From NCBI RefSeq assembly GCF_020297485.1, contig NZ_JAIWZC010000001.1, forward strand, positions 3,286,001 through 3,350,000: 64,000 nucleotides of DNA. Direction: 5' to 3'. This stretch comes from Enterocloster clostridioformis (GTDB lineage: Bacteria; Bacillota; Clostridia; Lachnospirales; Lachnospiraceae). This document shows positions 23,784 through 31,744 of this stretch, one piece after another. Position numbers and translations under genes: made by a program. The notes under the pieces were generated by a model. That model had not been told where the DNA came from. It saw only the letters and a program-made list of their open reading frames with translations, and made no database searches. How positions within the stretch are numbered: position 1 is the first letter of the stretch; every line of letters starts with the position of its first letter.

Positions 23784-24851
23784 CTAACGGTTCTGCTTCC
23801 GGATAGCCTCCCACAAACCATTCAGGTAGCATGCCCCAAGTGCCCTGTCATAGAGGCCGTATCCGGGCATGGACACCTCACCCCAGATAGCCCTTCCGTG
23901 GTCAGGGCGCATGATTCCGTCAAAACCAATGTCGTACAGCGCTTTCATTATCTCATACATATCCATGCTGCCGTCTTCTGAGAGATGGGCAGCTTCCTGG
24001 AAATCTCCAGGAGCATTATACTGCAGATTGCGCACATGTGCAAAGGGAATCCTTCCTTTTAAGGACCGGATGATATCCGGGATGTCATTTTCCGGATTGC
24101 TTCCCAGAGATCCGGTACACAGGGTGACACCGTTAAAGTTTGCGTCCACGGCTTTCATCAGTTTGAGAAGCTTCTCCTTGCCGGTTATGATTCTGGCTAA
24201 TCCGAATACGGGCCATGCCGGGTCATCGGGATGTATGGCCATCTTAATGTCATACTTCTCACATACCGGCTGGATTGCCTTGAGAAAATACACCAGATTG
24301 TTAAAGAGACGGTCCTCATCCACGTCCTTATACATGTCAAACAGCTCTTTAATGCGCGCCATGCGCTCAGGCTCCCATCCGGGAAGCTCAAATCCGTTGG
24401 ACTTTTCTCCCATGGTCTGGAACATATTCTCAGGATTAATCTTATCGATCTCCTTCTGGCTGTAAGCCAGTACCGTGGAGCCGTCCGGTCGCTCCTTAGC
24501 CAGATCGGAACGGGTCCAGTCAAAGACCGGCATGAAATTATAGCACACCACATGAATTCCGGCCTGGCCCAGACGCTCCAGGGTCGTGATGTAGTTGGCA
24601 ATGTACTGCTCCCTGTCAGGAGTTCCCACCTTGATCGCGTCGTGTATATTGACACTCTCAATTCCCAGGACCTTTAATCCCCTGGATTCCACCTGTTCCT
24701 TCATCTGAAGAATGCGCTCCATGGGCCAGACCTCTCCGGCCGGAATGTCATACAGGGTGGTAATCACGCCTTTCACACCCGGTATCTGCCTGATTTGCTC
24801 CAGAGATACAGAATCCACGCCCTCACCGAACCAACGCAATGTCATATCCAT
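23784..24851 (-). CDS. uxuA: Mannonate dehydratase
   Basis: A 355-residue metal-dependent dehydratase converting D-mannonate to 2-keto-3-deoxy-D-gluconate in hexuronate breakdown. It opens MDMTLRWFGEGVDSVSLEQIRQIPGV and continues with VITTLYDIPAGEVWP and the metal-site strands AIHPDDP (about 215), CTGSLGSNPEND and FAHVRN, then MRPDHGR near 315. These are hallmark UxuA segments. It is the first gene of a three-gene operon with an Ldh-family reductase and a FadR-type regulator. GGAGG precedes the start. Confidence 0.95.
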   Translation of the reverse strand: MDMTLRWFGEGVDSVSLEQIRQIPGVKGVITTLYDIPAGEVWPMERILQMKEQVESRGLKVLGIESVNIHDAIKVGTPDREQYIANYITTLERLGQAGIHVVCYNFMPVFDWTRSDLAKERPDGSTVLAYSQKEIDKINPENMFQTMGEKSNGFELPGWEPERMARIKELFDMYKDVDEDRLFNNLVYFLKAIQPVCEKYDIKMAIHPDDPAWPVFGLARIITGKEKLLKLMKAVDANFNGVTLCTGSLGSNPENDIPDIIRSLKGRIPFAHVRNLQYNAPGDFQEAAHLSEDGSMDMYEIMKALYDIGFDGIMRPDHGRAIWGEVSMPGYGLYDRALGACYLNGLWEAIRKQNR

Positions 24852-24933
24852 AACTAATTTCCTCCTTGAAATATATGTGCAGTACTTTTGTGTTTTTCCG
24901 GCTTTCCGGAAATAAATATTTTAATATACTAAT

Positions 24934-24962
24934 ATATTACTATTTGTGAGACAAACTGTCAA
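24934..24962 (-). promoter_or_regulatory. Promoter and FadR-type operator of the uxuA operon
   Basis: On the minus strand, a perfect TTGACA (24962-24957), a 17-base spacer and TAATAT (24939-24934). The spacer contains the palindrome TTTGTCTCACAAA (24943-24955), which fits TNGTNNNACNA, the known operator pattern of FadR-subfamily GntR proteins. Binding there would block polymerase. The operon encodes such a regulator. Confidence 0.8.
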
Positions 24963-24980
24963 TACCGCAAAACATAAAAA

Positions 24981-25017
24981 GAACCCGGCCCAGTCACATA
25001 TCCCCTGAGCCAGGCTC
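24981..25017 (-). terminator. Terminator of the DUF1858 gene
   Basis: On the minus strand, GAGCCTGGCTCA pairs (with three G-U pairs) with TGGGCCGGGTTC, followed by TTTTTATG. It lies 26 bases past the stop codon. Confidence 0.8.
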
Positions 25018-25042
25018 CTCCAATCACTGCTTCAGACTATCA

Positions 25043-25246
25043 TCAGGCTTTCGCTGCCAGAATTTCGTTAATCTGGGAAACCAGTGTGTCGCAGTCAATG
25101 CCGTGTACCATACAGGCCTCTTCCAGAGACTCACCCTGGGAAGCCGGGCAGCCAAGGCAGTGCATTCCGGCACGCATCAGAATCGGCGGTATGCTCTCAT
25201 CGACCTGGATAAGCTGGCCAATCAGCATGTCTTTACTAATCTGCAT
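25043..25246 (-). CDS. DUF1858-domain protein
   Basis: A 67-residue protein consisting of one DUF1858 domain: MLIGQLIQVDESIPPILMRAGMHCLGCPAS, with the conserved CxxC-like pair in MHCLGCP. The domain is found alone or fused to redox proteins in anaerobes; its biochemical role is not settled, although metal or cluster binding by the cysteines is plausible. AGGAGG precedes the start. It is divergent from the pyruvate formate-lyase gene. Confidence 0.85.
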   Translation of the reverse strand: MQISKDMLIGQLIQVDESIPPILMRAGMHCLGCPASQGESLEEACMVHGIDCDTLVSQINEILAAKA

Positions 25247-25418
25247 CTCTTTGTCCTCCTTATATTTCTGCTATAAGTATAACCAATTAATCGGTTTACC
25301 ACGCTTCTACCATCATAATACGTTTTTCGACATTTGACAAGTCCTACATAAGCTTACATATTTTTCATATTAACCATAATTATCAAGGCTTGTTAAAAAA
25401 TATTATCACTATGCCCTC

Positions 25419-25448
25419 TTGACGTGTATACAATGTGCATAATATAAT
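25419..25448 (+). promoter_or_regulatory. Promoter of the split pyruvate formate-lyase operon
   Basis: TTGACG (25419-25424), an 18-base spacer and a perfect TATAAT (25443-25448). The leader of about 130 bases contains a 6-bp hairpin TGTTGC/GCAACA (25452-25467). Upstream at about 25390 lies TTGTTAA, a possible Rex half-site, too degenerate to call. Confidence 0.7.
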
Positions 25449-25587
25449 AAATGTTGCAAAAGCAACAGCATATATCGGACTTTTCTAGTAGACTATGGAT
25501 ATCCGGTAAATCCGGTATGGCTGTGAAACATTTGGTTAACAATAGTTTTTATATATAGATTCACGCATTTCACAGGAGGAAAAGTCT

Positions 25588-27696
25588 ATGAGAACAGAGT
25601 GGAACACATTTAAAGGCGGTGTATGGCAGCGGGAAATCAATGTACGCGACTTTATACAGAAAAACTACACCCCCTATGACGGCAGCGACGAGTTTCTGGA
25701 AGGTCCTACCCAGAATACAACGGAGCTCTGGGACCAGGTTATGGAGCTGTCAAAGCAGGAACAGGAAGCCGGCGGAGTTCTGGATATGGATACCAAAATC
25801 ATTTCCACCATCACGTCCCACGGCCCAGGATATTTAAACAAGGACAGGGAGACCATTGTAGGCTTTCAGACTGACAAACCCTTTAAGCGTTCTCTTCAGC
25901 CATATGGAGGCATCCGCATGGCTATGAAGGCCTGCCAGGACAATGGATATGAGGTTGACCCTGAAATTGTGGAATTCTTTACCAAGCACAGGAAAACTCA
26001 TAACGCAGGCGTATTTGACGCGTACACCCCGGAAATGAGGGCTTGCCGTTCCAGTCATATCATCACCGGACTGCCGGATGCCTATGGACGCGGACGCATA
26101 ATCGGGGACTACCGCAGGGTTGCCCTTTACGGTGTGGACGCCCTGATTCAGGAGAAAAAGGAAGAAAAGGATTCCACACGCACCATCATGTACTCTGATG
26201 TTATCAGAGAGCGTGAGGAACTGTCTGAGCAGATCCGGGCATTGGAAGATTTGAAGGAGCTGGGACGTATCTATGGTTTTGATATCTCAAAGCCTGCTTC
26301 TGACGTCAAGGAAGCCATCCAGTGGACCTACCTGGGTTACCTGGCCGCTGTCAAGGAGCAGAACGGCGCAGCCATGTCGCTGGGACGCACCTCCACCTTC
26401 TTGGATATTTACTCTGAGCGTGACTTAAAGGAAGGACGCTACACGGAGAAAGAGATTCAGGAATTCGTGGACCACTTCATTATGAAGCTGCGTCTTGTAA
26501 AATTTGCCAGAACACCGGAATACAATGAGCTGTTCTCAGGCGACCCCACATGGGTTACGGAATCCATCGGAGGAATCGGCATTGACGGCCGCCACATGGT
26601 GACCAAGATGTCCTTCCGTTATCTGCACACCCTTCAGAACCTGGGCACTGCCCCTGAGCCAAACCTGACCGTACTGTGGTCCACAAAGCTCCCTGAGAAT
26701 TTTAAAAGGTTCTGTGCCAAGACCTCCATTGAGTCCTCCTCCATCCAATATGAGAATGATGATTTGATGAGAGTGACCCACGGCGATGATTATGCCATTG
26801 CCTGCTGCGTATCCAGTATGCGTATCGGCAAGGAAATGCAGTTCTTCGGCGCCAGAGCCAATCTGGCCAAATGCCTGCTCTACGCCATCAACGGCGGTGT
26901 CGATGAAATCAGCGGCAAGCAGGTGGGACCGAAATACCGTCCCGTGACCACAGAGTATCTGGATTTTGACGACGTGATGGACAAGTACAAGGATATGATG
27001 AAATGGCTGGCCAAGGTATATGTCAATGCCCTGAACATCATTCATTACAATCACGACAGATACTGCTACGAAAGACTTCAGATGGCGCTCCATGATAAGA
27101 AGGTGACCCGCTGGTTCGCAACCGGCATCGCGGGCCTTTCCGTTGTGGCAGACTCCCTGTCCGCCATCAAATATGCCAAGGTCAAGGTGGTGCGCAATGA
27201 TAAGGGTATTGTGACCGATTATATCGTGGAAGGTGATTTCCCTAAATATGGAAATAATGACGACCGGGTTGACGAGCTGGCAGCAGACCTGGTGCATACC
27301 TTTATGAGCTATATAAAGGGCAACCACACCTACCGCGGCGGCATTCCCACCACTTCCATCCTCACCATCACCTCCAACGTGGTGTATGGAAATAATACGG
27401 GCGCTACACCGGACGGCAGAAAGGCAGGCCAGCCATTTGCGCCAGGCGCAAACCCAATGCACCACAGAGACAGCCACGGCGCGGTGGCATCCCTGGCATC
27501 TGTTGCCAAGCTTCCGTTCAGGGACGCCCAGGACGGTATCTCCAATACCTTTTCCATCATACCGGGCGCGCTGGGCAAAGATGACCAGATTTTCATGGGA
27601 GACCTGGAAGTGGAGCTGAACGGCTGCGGAGGCGGCTGTGAGGCACCTACCCTTTTTGAAGGGCTGGATTCCGAAGCCGACATCGAGGAATCCTGA
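25588..27696 (+). CDS. pflB: Pyruvate formate-lyase core, lacking its glycyl-radical C-terminus
   Basis: A 702-residue formate C-acetyltransferase, which splits pyruvate with CoA into acetyl-CoA and formate. The active-site cysteine pair is at 406-407 in AIACCVSSM. Typical PFL segments such as [27 protein letters not shown] and [12 protein letters not shown] are present. The usual protein has about 750 residues and ends with a RVSGYAV glycyl loop; here the polypeptide instead ends in a short tail [12 protein letters not shown] followed by an acidic end. The glycyl domain is a separate gene starting 46 bases downstream. The break looks designed: the tail does not match the family in any frame and the second gene has its own start. 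Confidence 0.93.
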   Translation: MRTEWNTFKGGVWQREINVRDFIQKNYTPYDGSDEFLEGPTQNTTELWDQVMELSKQEQEAGGVLDMDTKIISTITSHGPGYLNKDRETIVGFQTDKPFKRSLQPYGGIRMAMKACQDNGYEVDPEIVEFFTKHRKTHNAGVFDAYTPEMRACRSSHIITGLPDAYGRGRIIGDYRRVALYGVDALIQEKKEEKDSTRTIMYSDVIREREELSEQIRALEDLKELGRIYGFDISKPASDVKEAIQWTYLGYLAAVKEQNGAAMSLGRTSTFLDIYSERDLKEGRYTEKEIQEFVDHFIMKLRLVKFARTPEYNELFSGDPTWVTESIGGIGIDGRHMVTKMSFRYLHTLQNLGTAPEPNLTVLWSTKLPENFKRFCAKTSIESSSIQYENDDLMRVTHGDDYAIACCVSSMRIGKEMQFFGARANLAKCLLYAINGGVDEISGKQVGPKYRPVTTEYLDFDDVMDKYKDMMKWLAKVYVNALNIIHYNHDRYCYERLQMALHDKKVTRWFATGIAGLSVVADSLSAIKYAKVKVVRNDKGIVTDYIVEGDFPKYGNNDDRVDELAADLVHTFMSYIKGNHTYRGGIPTTSILTITSNVVYGNNTGATPDGRKAGQPFAPGANPMHHRDSHGAVASLASVAKLPFRDAQDGISNTFSIIPGALGKDDQIFMGDLEVELNGCGGGCEAPTLFEGLDSEADIEES

Positions 27697-27742
27697 TAAG
27701 CAGCATGTAAACCAACTTCTTGAGAAAGCGAGGATTAATATT

Positions 27743-27988
27743 ATGGTAAAAGCAAGTGAATCACAGATTGATAACCTGGTGGCTCTGTTAGACGGCTATG
27801 CCCAGGAAGGCGGACACCATCTGAATGTAAATGTATTCAGCAAGGAGACCCTTTTGGACGCACAGGCCCACCCTGAAAAATATCCCCAGCTCACAGTCAG
27901 GGTATCCGGCTATGCAGTGAACTTTAATAAGCTGACGAAGGCACAGCAGGATGAGGTCATTTCAAGAACCTTCCACGGCTCCATCTAA
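27743..27988 (+). CDS. Stand-alone glycyl-radical domain of pyruvate formate-lyase
   Basis: An 81-residue protein equal to the last part of [18 protein letters not shown] and then [15 protein letters not shown] with the radical glycine at about 56. It corresponds to a GrcA/YfiD-like domain, but it is encoded directly behind a PFL core that lacks this part, so it should be the obligate second subunit, not a repair spare. The 24 residues before GGHHLNV have no counterpart in the core's tail and could form the docking segment. A GAGG precedes the ATG, and the gene sits between the PFL core and pflA. Confidence 0.88.
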   Translation: MVKASESQIDNLVALLDGYAQEGGHHLNVNVFSKETLLDAQAHPEKYPQLTVRVSGYAVNFNKLTKAQQDEVISRTFHGSI

Positions 27989-28079
27989 ATCCTGTCTGTA
28001 AACTGGTTTGGATGCCGCCTGGACAGGAAGATATTCCGCATCGGCGGCATCCATGTTTCTCAGAAAGGAGCACAGCCTT

Positions 28080-28832
28080 ATGATTGGACGCGTACATTCC
28101 ATAGAAAGCTTCGGCACCGTGGACGGCCCCGGTATCCGCATGGTAATCTTTTTAAGCGGCTGCCCCATGAGATGTCTCTATTGCCATAATCCAGATACAT
28201 GGGACCCCAAGGGCGGCACCCCCATGACAGCGGAGGACATACTGAACCAGTATGAGCAGGCCCGCCCCTTTTACAAAAAAGGGGGCATCACGGTCAGCGG
28301 CGGCGAGCCGCTGATGCAGATAGGTTTTGTGACAGAGCTCTTTGAAAAAGCAAAAGAAAGAGGTATACACACCTGCCTGGATACCTCCGGCATTACCTTT
28401 AACCCGGGTTCACAGGCAGTTATGGCCCATTTTGACCGGCTTTTGGCCTCCACAGACCTGATACTCCTGGATATCAAGCATATTGACCCTGAGGAGCATG
28501 TGAAGCTCTGCTCCCAGCCCCAGGATAATATACTGGCTTTCGCCGGATACCTGGAGAAAAAGCGGATACCTGTATGGATCCGCCACGTGGTGGTTCCGGG
28601 CATAACGGACCGGGAGGAATATCTGTACCGCCTTGGACGCTATCTCGGCACGCTTAAGAACGTAAAGGCATTGGATGTGCTTCCTTATCACGATATGGGG
28701 AAGGCTAAGTACCATCAGCTTGGAATCCCCTACCCGTTAGAGGACACCGCCCCCTTGCCTCCCGCAAAGGCGGCAGAGGCCCGAAAAATTATTCTTCAGG
28801 GAATGCGCGACGAAAGGACCCATTGCTCCTAA
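28080..28832 (+). CDS. pflA: Pyruvate formate-lyase activating enzyme
   Basis: A 250-residue radical SAM enzyme that generates the glycyl radical on PFL. The cluster motif CPMRCLYC is at 28-35, preceded by SFGTVDGPGIR, typical of PflA. The GGEPL motif is at about 75. There is no ferredoxin insert, in contrast to the activase at 9129-10037, as expected for true PflA. AAAGGAG lies 11 bases before the ATG. It is third in the split PFL operon; its target glycine is on the separate 81-residue protein. Confidence 0.95.
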   Translation: MIGRVHSIESFGTVDGPGIRMVIFLSGCPMRCLYCHNPDTWDPKGGTPMTAEDILNQYEQARPFYKKGGITVSGGEPLMQIGFVTELFEKAKERGIHTCLDTSGITFNPGSQAVMAHFDRLLASTDLILLDIKHIDPEEHVKLCSQPQDNILAFAGYLEKKRIPVWIRHVVVPGITDREEYLYRLGRYLGTLKNVKALDVLPYHDMGKAKYHQLGIPYPLEDTAPLPPAKAAEARKIILQGMRDERTHCS

Positions 28833-28940
28833 ATTTATACAATATTCGCTGGTTTAGGAACGATTTTCCTCTTGAATAATTAGACGTTATAGTATAAAAT
28901 AAAATAACAATGTAGACAAATCTTAAGGAGGTATTTTATC

Positions 28941-29111
28941 ATGGCATATGTAATCAGTGATGCTTGTGTAAGCTGCGGCAGCTGTGCAGCTGAATGTCCA
29001 GTAAGTGCAATTTCCGAGGGAGACAGCCAGTACGTTATTGATGCTGATACCTGCATCGACTGCGGAACCTGTGCAGCTACCTGCCCAACCGGAGCTATCT
29101 CCGAAGGCTAA
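28941..29111 (+). CDS. 2[4Fe-4S] ferredoxin
   Basis: A 56-residue clostridial-type ferredoxin, the main soluble electron carrier of anaerobes. The two cluster motifs are CVSCGSCAAECP and CIDCGTCAATCP, each followed by a Gly/Ala-Ile-Ser segment. A strong AAGGAGGT stands 11 bases upstream. It is followed by a terminator and preceded by an AT-rich gap with a possible promoter (TTGAAT at 28872 and TATAAA at 28893, spacer only 15). Its position behind pfl fits an anaerobic energy-metabolism cluster. Confidence 0.95.
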   Translation: MAYVISDACVSCGSCAAECPVSAISEGDSQYVIDADTCIDCGTCAATCPTGAISEG

Positions 29112-29125
29112 TTAAGTATTACATA

Positions 29126-29157
29126 AGGGTCTCTTCCAGACGGAAGGGGCTCTTTTT
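29126..29157 (+). terminator. Terminator of the ferredoxin gene
   Basis: GGTCTCTTCC pairs (with wobbles) with GGAAGGGGCTC around AGAC, followed by TTTTTCAT, 15 bases behind the stop. Confidence 0.7.
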
Positions 29158-29208
29158 CATATATTCAGCATATATTACTCACAGAGCACATGGAGGAATC
29201 CAAATACC

Positions 29209-29925
29209 ATGAAAAAACCAGTAATCGGCATAACACCATCCCACAATACGGATAACGACGATATAAGTGCGCGCCCCACCTACCTGAGGGCCATTGAGGC
29301 GGCGGGCGGCCTGTCCATCCTTCTTCCCCTGGAGGTATCCGGAGAAGACTTAAAACAGCTGTCCAAGCTGTGCGACGGCTTTCTCTTCTCCGGCGGCCCG
29401 GACATTCATCCATTCCTTCTGAAGGAGGAAACACATACCCAGTGCGGCAATGTATCCATGGCGCGGGATACCATGGAGCTATCCCTCCTGAAGCTTGCCG
29501 TGGACGCCCGAAAGCCGGTGTTGGGAATCTGCCGCGGAGCCCAGATCATTAATGTGGGGCTGGGAGGCGACATCTATCAGGATATTCCCAGCCAGACGGA
29601 AACCGTCTTTCCCATCGCCCACAAGCAGCCCTATTCATGCTGCCTGCCTTCCCACCATGTGGATGTGCGCAGGGATACGCTGCTGTACACAATTGCGGAG
29701 GGGAAAACGGAAATCGCAGTAAACAGTTCCCATCATCAGGCGGTGCGCAGGATTGCTCCCTGCCTCATGGCCAGCGGCCATGCGCCCGACGGCATCATCG
29801 AGGCCCTGGAGATGCCGGATTATCCCTATCTTCTGGCACTGCAGTGGCATCCGGAGTATATGTGGCAGACAGACACTGTGTCCGCCAATATATTTAAAAG
29901 CTTTGTGGATGCCTGTCAGGGATAG
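29209..29925 (+). CDS. Gamma-glutamyl hydrolase-like class I amidotransferase (peptidase C26, PuuD-like)
   Basis: A 238-residue cytoplasmic hydrolase. The nucleophile elbow is PVLGICRGAQIINV with Cys at about 109, and the His-Glu of the triad is in ALQWHPEY near 218. The early segment LCDGFLFSGGPDIHP forms the oxyanion region. Members cleave gamma-glutamyl-GABA, gamma-glutamyl polyamines or related amides. No polyamine or GABA genes are adjacent, so the substrate is unassigned. It has its own terminator and is probably monocistronic. Confidence 0.9.
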   Translation: MKKPVIGITPSHNTDNDDISARPTYLRAIEAAGGLSILLPLEVSGEDLKQLSKLCDGFLFSGGPDIHPFLLKEETHTQCGNVSMARDTMELSLLKLAVDARKPVLGICRGAQIINVGLGGDIYQDIPSQTETVFPIAHKQPYSCCLPSHHVDVRRDTLLYTIAEGKTEIAVNSSHHQAVRRIAPCLMASGHAPDGIIEALEMPDYPYLLALQWHPEYMWQTDTVSANIFKSFVDACQG

Positions 29926-29977
29926 CGGGAAGGGCGGCCCGCAGGAAGATTGGATAACGGGAAGATCGGACAACAGG

Positions 29978-30033
29978 AAGGCCCTGCATGATTCAGGCTG
30001 CGGAATGCCGCTTGAATCATGCAGGGCCTTCTT
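29978..30033 (+). terminator. Very strong hairpin downstream of the C26 hydrolase
   Basis: An 18-bp perfect stem (29978-29995 with 30013-30030) starting AAGGCCCTGCATG, with a GC-rich 17-base loop, followed by CTTCTT. It probably terminates the hydrolase gene. It also faces the end of the leftward anti-sigma gene. Confidence 0.75.
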
Positions 30034-30083
30034 ACTTAACTCCAGCACTTATCTTCTGTTTTTATCTGCTGTATTTTTCTGCT

Positions 30084-30884
30084 TTACTGCTTATTATCTA
30101 TCAATTCTCCGGCCATCTGGGCCATATCCCGGGCTGTCATGGGATTATCCATGGCTGTTATGATGTAAACCTTCTCCCCATCCTTCCAGAGCATGCTTTG
30201 GGCAACCTTATCCTGTACCTTATCGCTTCCATAAGAGATATAGAGTTCTCCTGCTGCTTCCTTTGCCTTCTCCTCATCGGAAACCTGATAATCCGGGGGA
30301 ACAAAACGGTACTGATCTCTGGTGTAGTTCAAAGTAATTCCGTTATGGTCAAAGGTCTGATCCGGCTGTCCCTCCTCATCATACAGGCTTGTGCCCTGGA
30401 CTGTAATGAGCACATCCTGATTTCCGTCCTTTTTGTAATTCAGAGAAAAGCCCTCCGTGGACTTTATCACATTTCCATCCTGGTCCATGGCATCCTGATG
30501 GATGGGCATTCCCATATCAAACCTGTATCCGTTGCTGAATGTTTCAGGGGCGTTGGTGGTATAGCCCAGCTTTGTCTCCATCTCTCCCAGTTTATCATAG
30601 GTAAAATCATCCAGATGACTGCCTCCGCCGCTTGTATATACCACCTTCCCGGCCGCAACCGCTGTTATGGTGCCCAGTACGCAGACAGCTGCCGCCACCA
30701 CGAATACACGCTTCATATTCCATTTCCTCATTCCTGATTCCTCCTCTATTTTCCGGTGAACAGAGTGCCGCATCCTCTCTGTATCTGCGGAAGTCACCTG
30801 TATGGACTCTGCCCGGCTGCAAAGAGTACGGCCTATCTGCTCTTCCAGTCCCTTCCGCGTCACCGGTTTACTCCGTCTGTTCAT
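30084..30884 (-). CDS. Anti-sigma factor-like membrane protein
   Basis: A 266-residue protein: a cytoplasmic N-terminal part (1-55, charged), one membrane helix (about 58-80, RVFVVAAAVCVLGTITAVAAG) and an extracytoplasmic domain (about 85-266) of the DUF4367/secreted-sensor kind, ending EKVYIITAMDNPMTARDMAQMAGEL. It overlaps the ECF sigma gene by 4 bases (ATGA), so translation is coupled, and the topology fits an anti-sigma factor that holds the sigma factor at the membrane. No zinc-binding HXXXCXXC motif is present. The signal sensed is unknown. Confidence 0.75.
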   Translation of the reverse strand: MNRRSKPVTRKGLEEQIGRTLCSRAESIQVTSADTERMRHSVHRKIEEESGMRKWNMKRVFVVAAAVCVLGTITAVAAGKVVYTSGGGSHLDDFTYDKLGEMETKLGYTTNAPETFSNGYRFDMGMPIHQDAMDQDGNVIKSTEGFSLNYKKDGNQDVLITVQGTSLYDEEGQPDQTFDHNGITLNYTRDQYRFVPPDYQVSDEEKAKEAAGELYISYGSDKVQDKVAQSMLWKDGEKVYIITAMDNPMTARDMAQMAGELIDNKQ

Positions 30885-31447
30885 AAGGTTACCTCCCTTC
30901 CTACCCTCCTGTTTTCTTCCATCAATTCCTGTTTCAGATTCGCCCTGGCCGTATACAGCCTGGACTTAACGGTTCCCTCCAGACATCCCATGATACCTGC
31001 TATCTCCCTGACGGACATCTGATTAAAATAGTACAGGACAACGGCTGTCCTCTGTTTCACCGGAAGATTCCTGATTGCCTTATAAAGCTCCTTTTCCCGG
31101 GAGCGCATCATAACTTCCTCCAGCACTGAGGCTGTTTCAGGTTCTTCCTTCCCAAACACCTCTTCCATCGGCTGTTCTTTCCTGTTCTTCCTGCAATACC
31201 GCCAGGCTTCCCTGGTAAGGGTCTTATAAAGCCAGTTCCCAAAAGATTCCGGTTCTTTGATTTTCTTTCGGTTCATCCAGCACAGCACAAAGGTCTCCTG
31301 AACAATATCCTCGCTGTCTGCATGACTTCCGGATATGAGATATGCCACGCGCAGTATCCTGGGATAATAATATTCCATCAACCGGTCAAATGCCCGGCTG
31401 TCTCCCTCCGCCATACGGAGTACCAGACCTGCCGTCTCCTGCTCCAT
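30881..31447 (-). CDS. ECF-subfamily RNA polymerase sigma factor
   Basis: A 188-residue extracytoplasmic-function sigma factor. Region 2 covers about 15-85, with DRLMEYYYPRILRVAYLI and then SEDIVQETFVLCW; region 4 covers about 115-170, with LPVKQRTAVVLYYFNQMSVREIAGIMG and EGTVKSRLYTARANL. The ATG at 31447 is 9 bases past AAGGAG. It overlaps its anti-sigma partner by ATGA. An inverted repeat overlaps the -35 region of its promoter, a possible extra control point. Confidence 0.93.
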   Translation of the reverse strand: MEQETAGLVLRMAEGDSRAFDRLMEYYYPRILRVAYLISGSHADSEDIVQETFVLCWMNRKKIKEPESFGNWLYKTLTREAWRYCRKNRKEQPMEEVFGKEEPETASVLEEVMMRSREKELYKAIRNLPVKQRTAVVLYYFNQMSVREIAGIMGCLEGTVKSRLYTARANLKQELMEENRRVGREVTL

Positions 31448-31503
31448 GTCCATCCACTCCTTCCATGGTCCGTCTCTTATTTGGAACCACCTATATATGG
31501 AAC

Positions 31504-31538
31504 CATTATATATCCCTTCTGGCATAACTGCCAGAAGG
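31504..31538 (-). promoter_or_regulatory. Operator-like inverted repeat and -10 of the ECF sigma operon
   Basis: A perfect 10-bp inverted repeat, CCTTCTGGCA (31515-31524) and TGCCAGAAGG (31529-31538), with spacer TAAC. On the minus strand it lies just before TATAAT (31509-31504), so it covers the -35 position. It could be a repressor site or the sigma factor's own unusual promoter element. As a terminator it would make little sense ahead of the promoter. Confidence 0.55.
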
Positions 31539-31682
31539 TGTTGTTAATCGGTGCACCTGCTATATAGAGAAGATTGGGCAGCAAATGGTTCATTTTATTT
31601 TGAATCTTTTTTGAATTTGCTCCATTTTCATTCCGCGTCCTGATAAACGGTGAATAACCCCTTATAAAAGTAAGGTTTATGC

Positions 31683-31711
31683 TTGTCAGAACAGATTATG
31701 TCATGTAGAAT
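31683..31711 (+). promoter_or_regulatory. Promoter of the ABC-F gene
   Basis: TTGTCA (31683-31688), 17-base spacer and TAGAAT (31706-31711), 33 bases before the start codon. Confidence 0.65.
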
Positions 31712-31744
31712 AATACTGCTGAGAGAAAAGGAGTTTTTGATAAT

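Noticed and set aside
25385..25410. Rex operator upstream of pflB
   Set aside because: Only one good half-site (TTGTTAA); the second half is too degenerate.
26536..27477. Long antisense frame of 313 codons under pflB
   Set aside because: It is opposite a highly conserved gene and shows His/Val-rich shadow composition.
27680..27760. Simple frameshift explaining the split pyruvate formate-lyase
   Set aside because: The core's tail matches no frame of normal PFL, the bases between do not encode the missing segment, and the second gene has its own start; a one-base error cannot restore a standard PFL.
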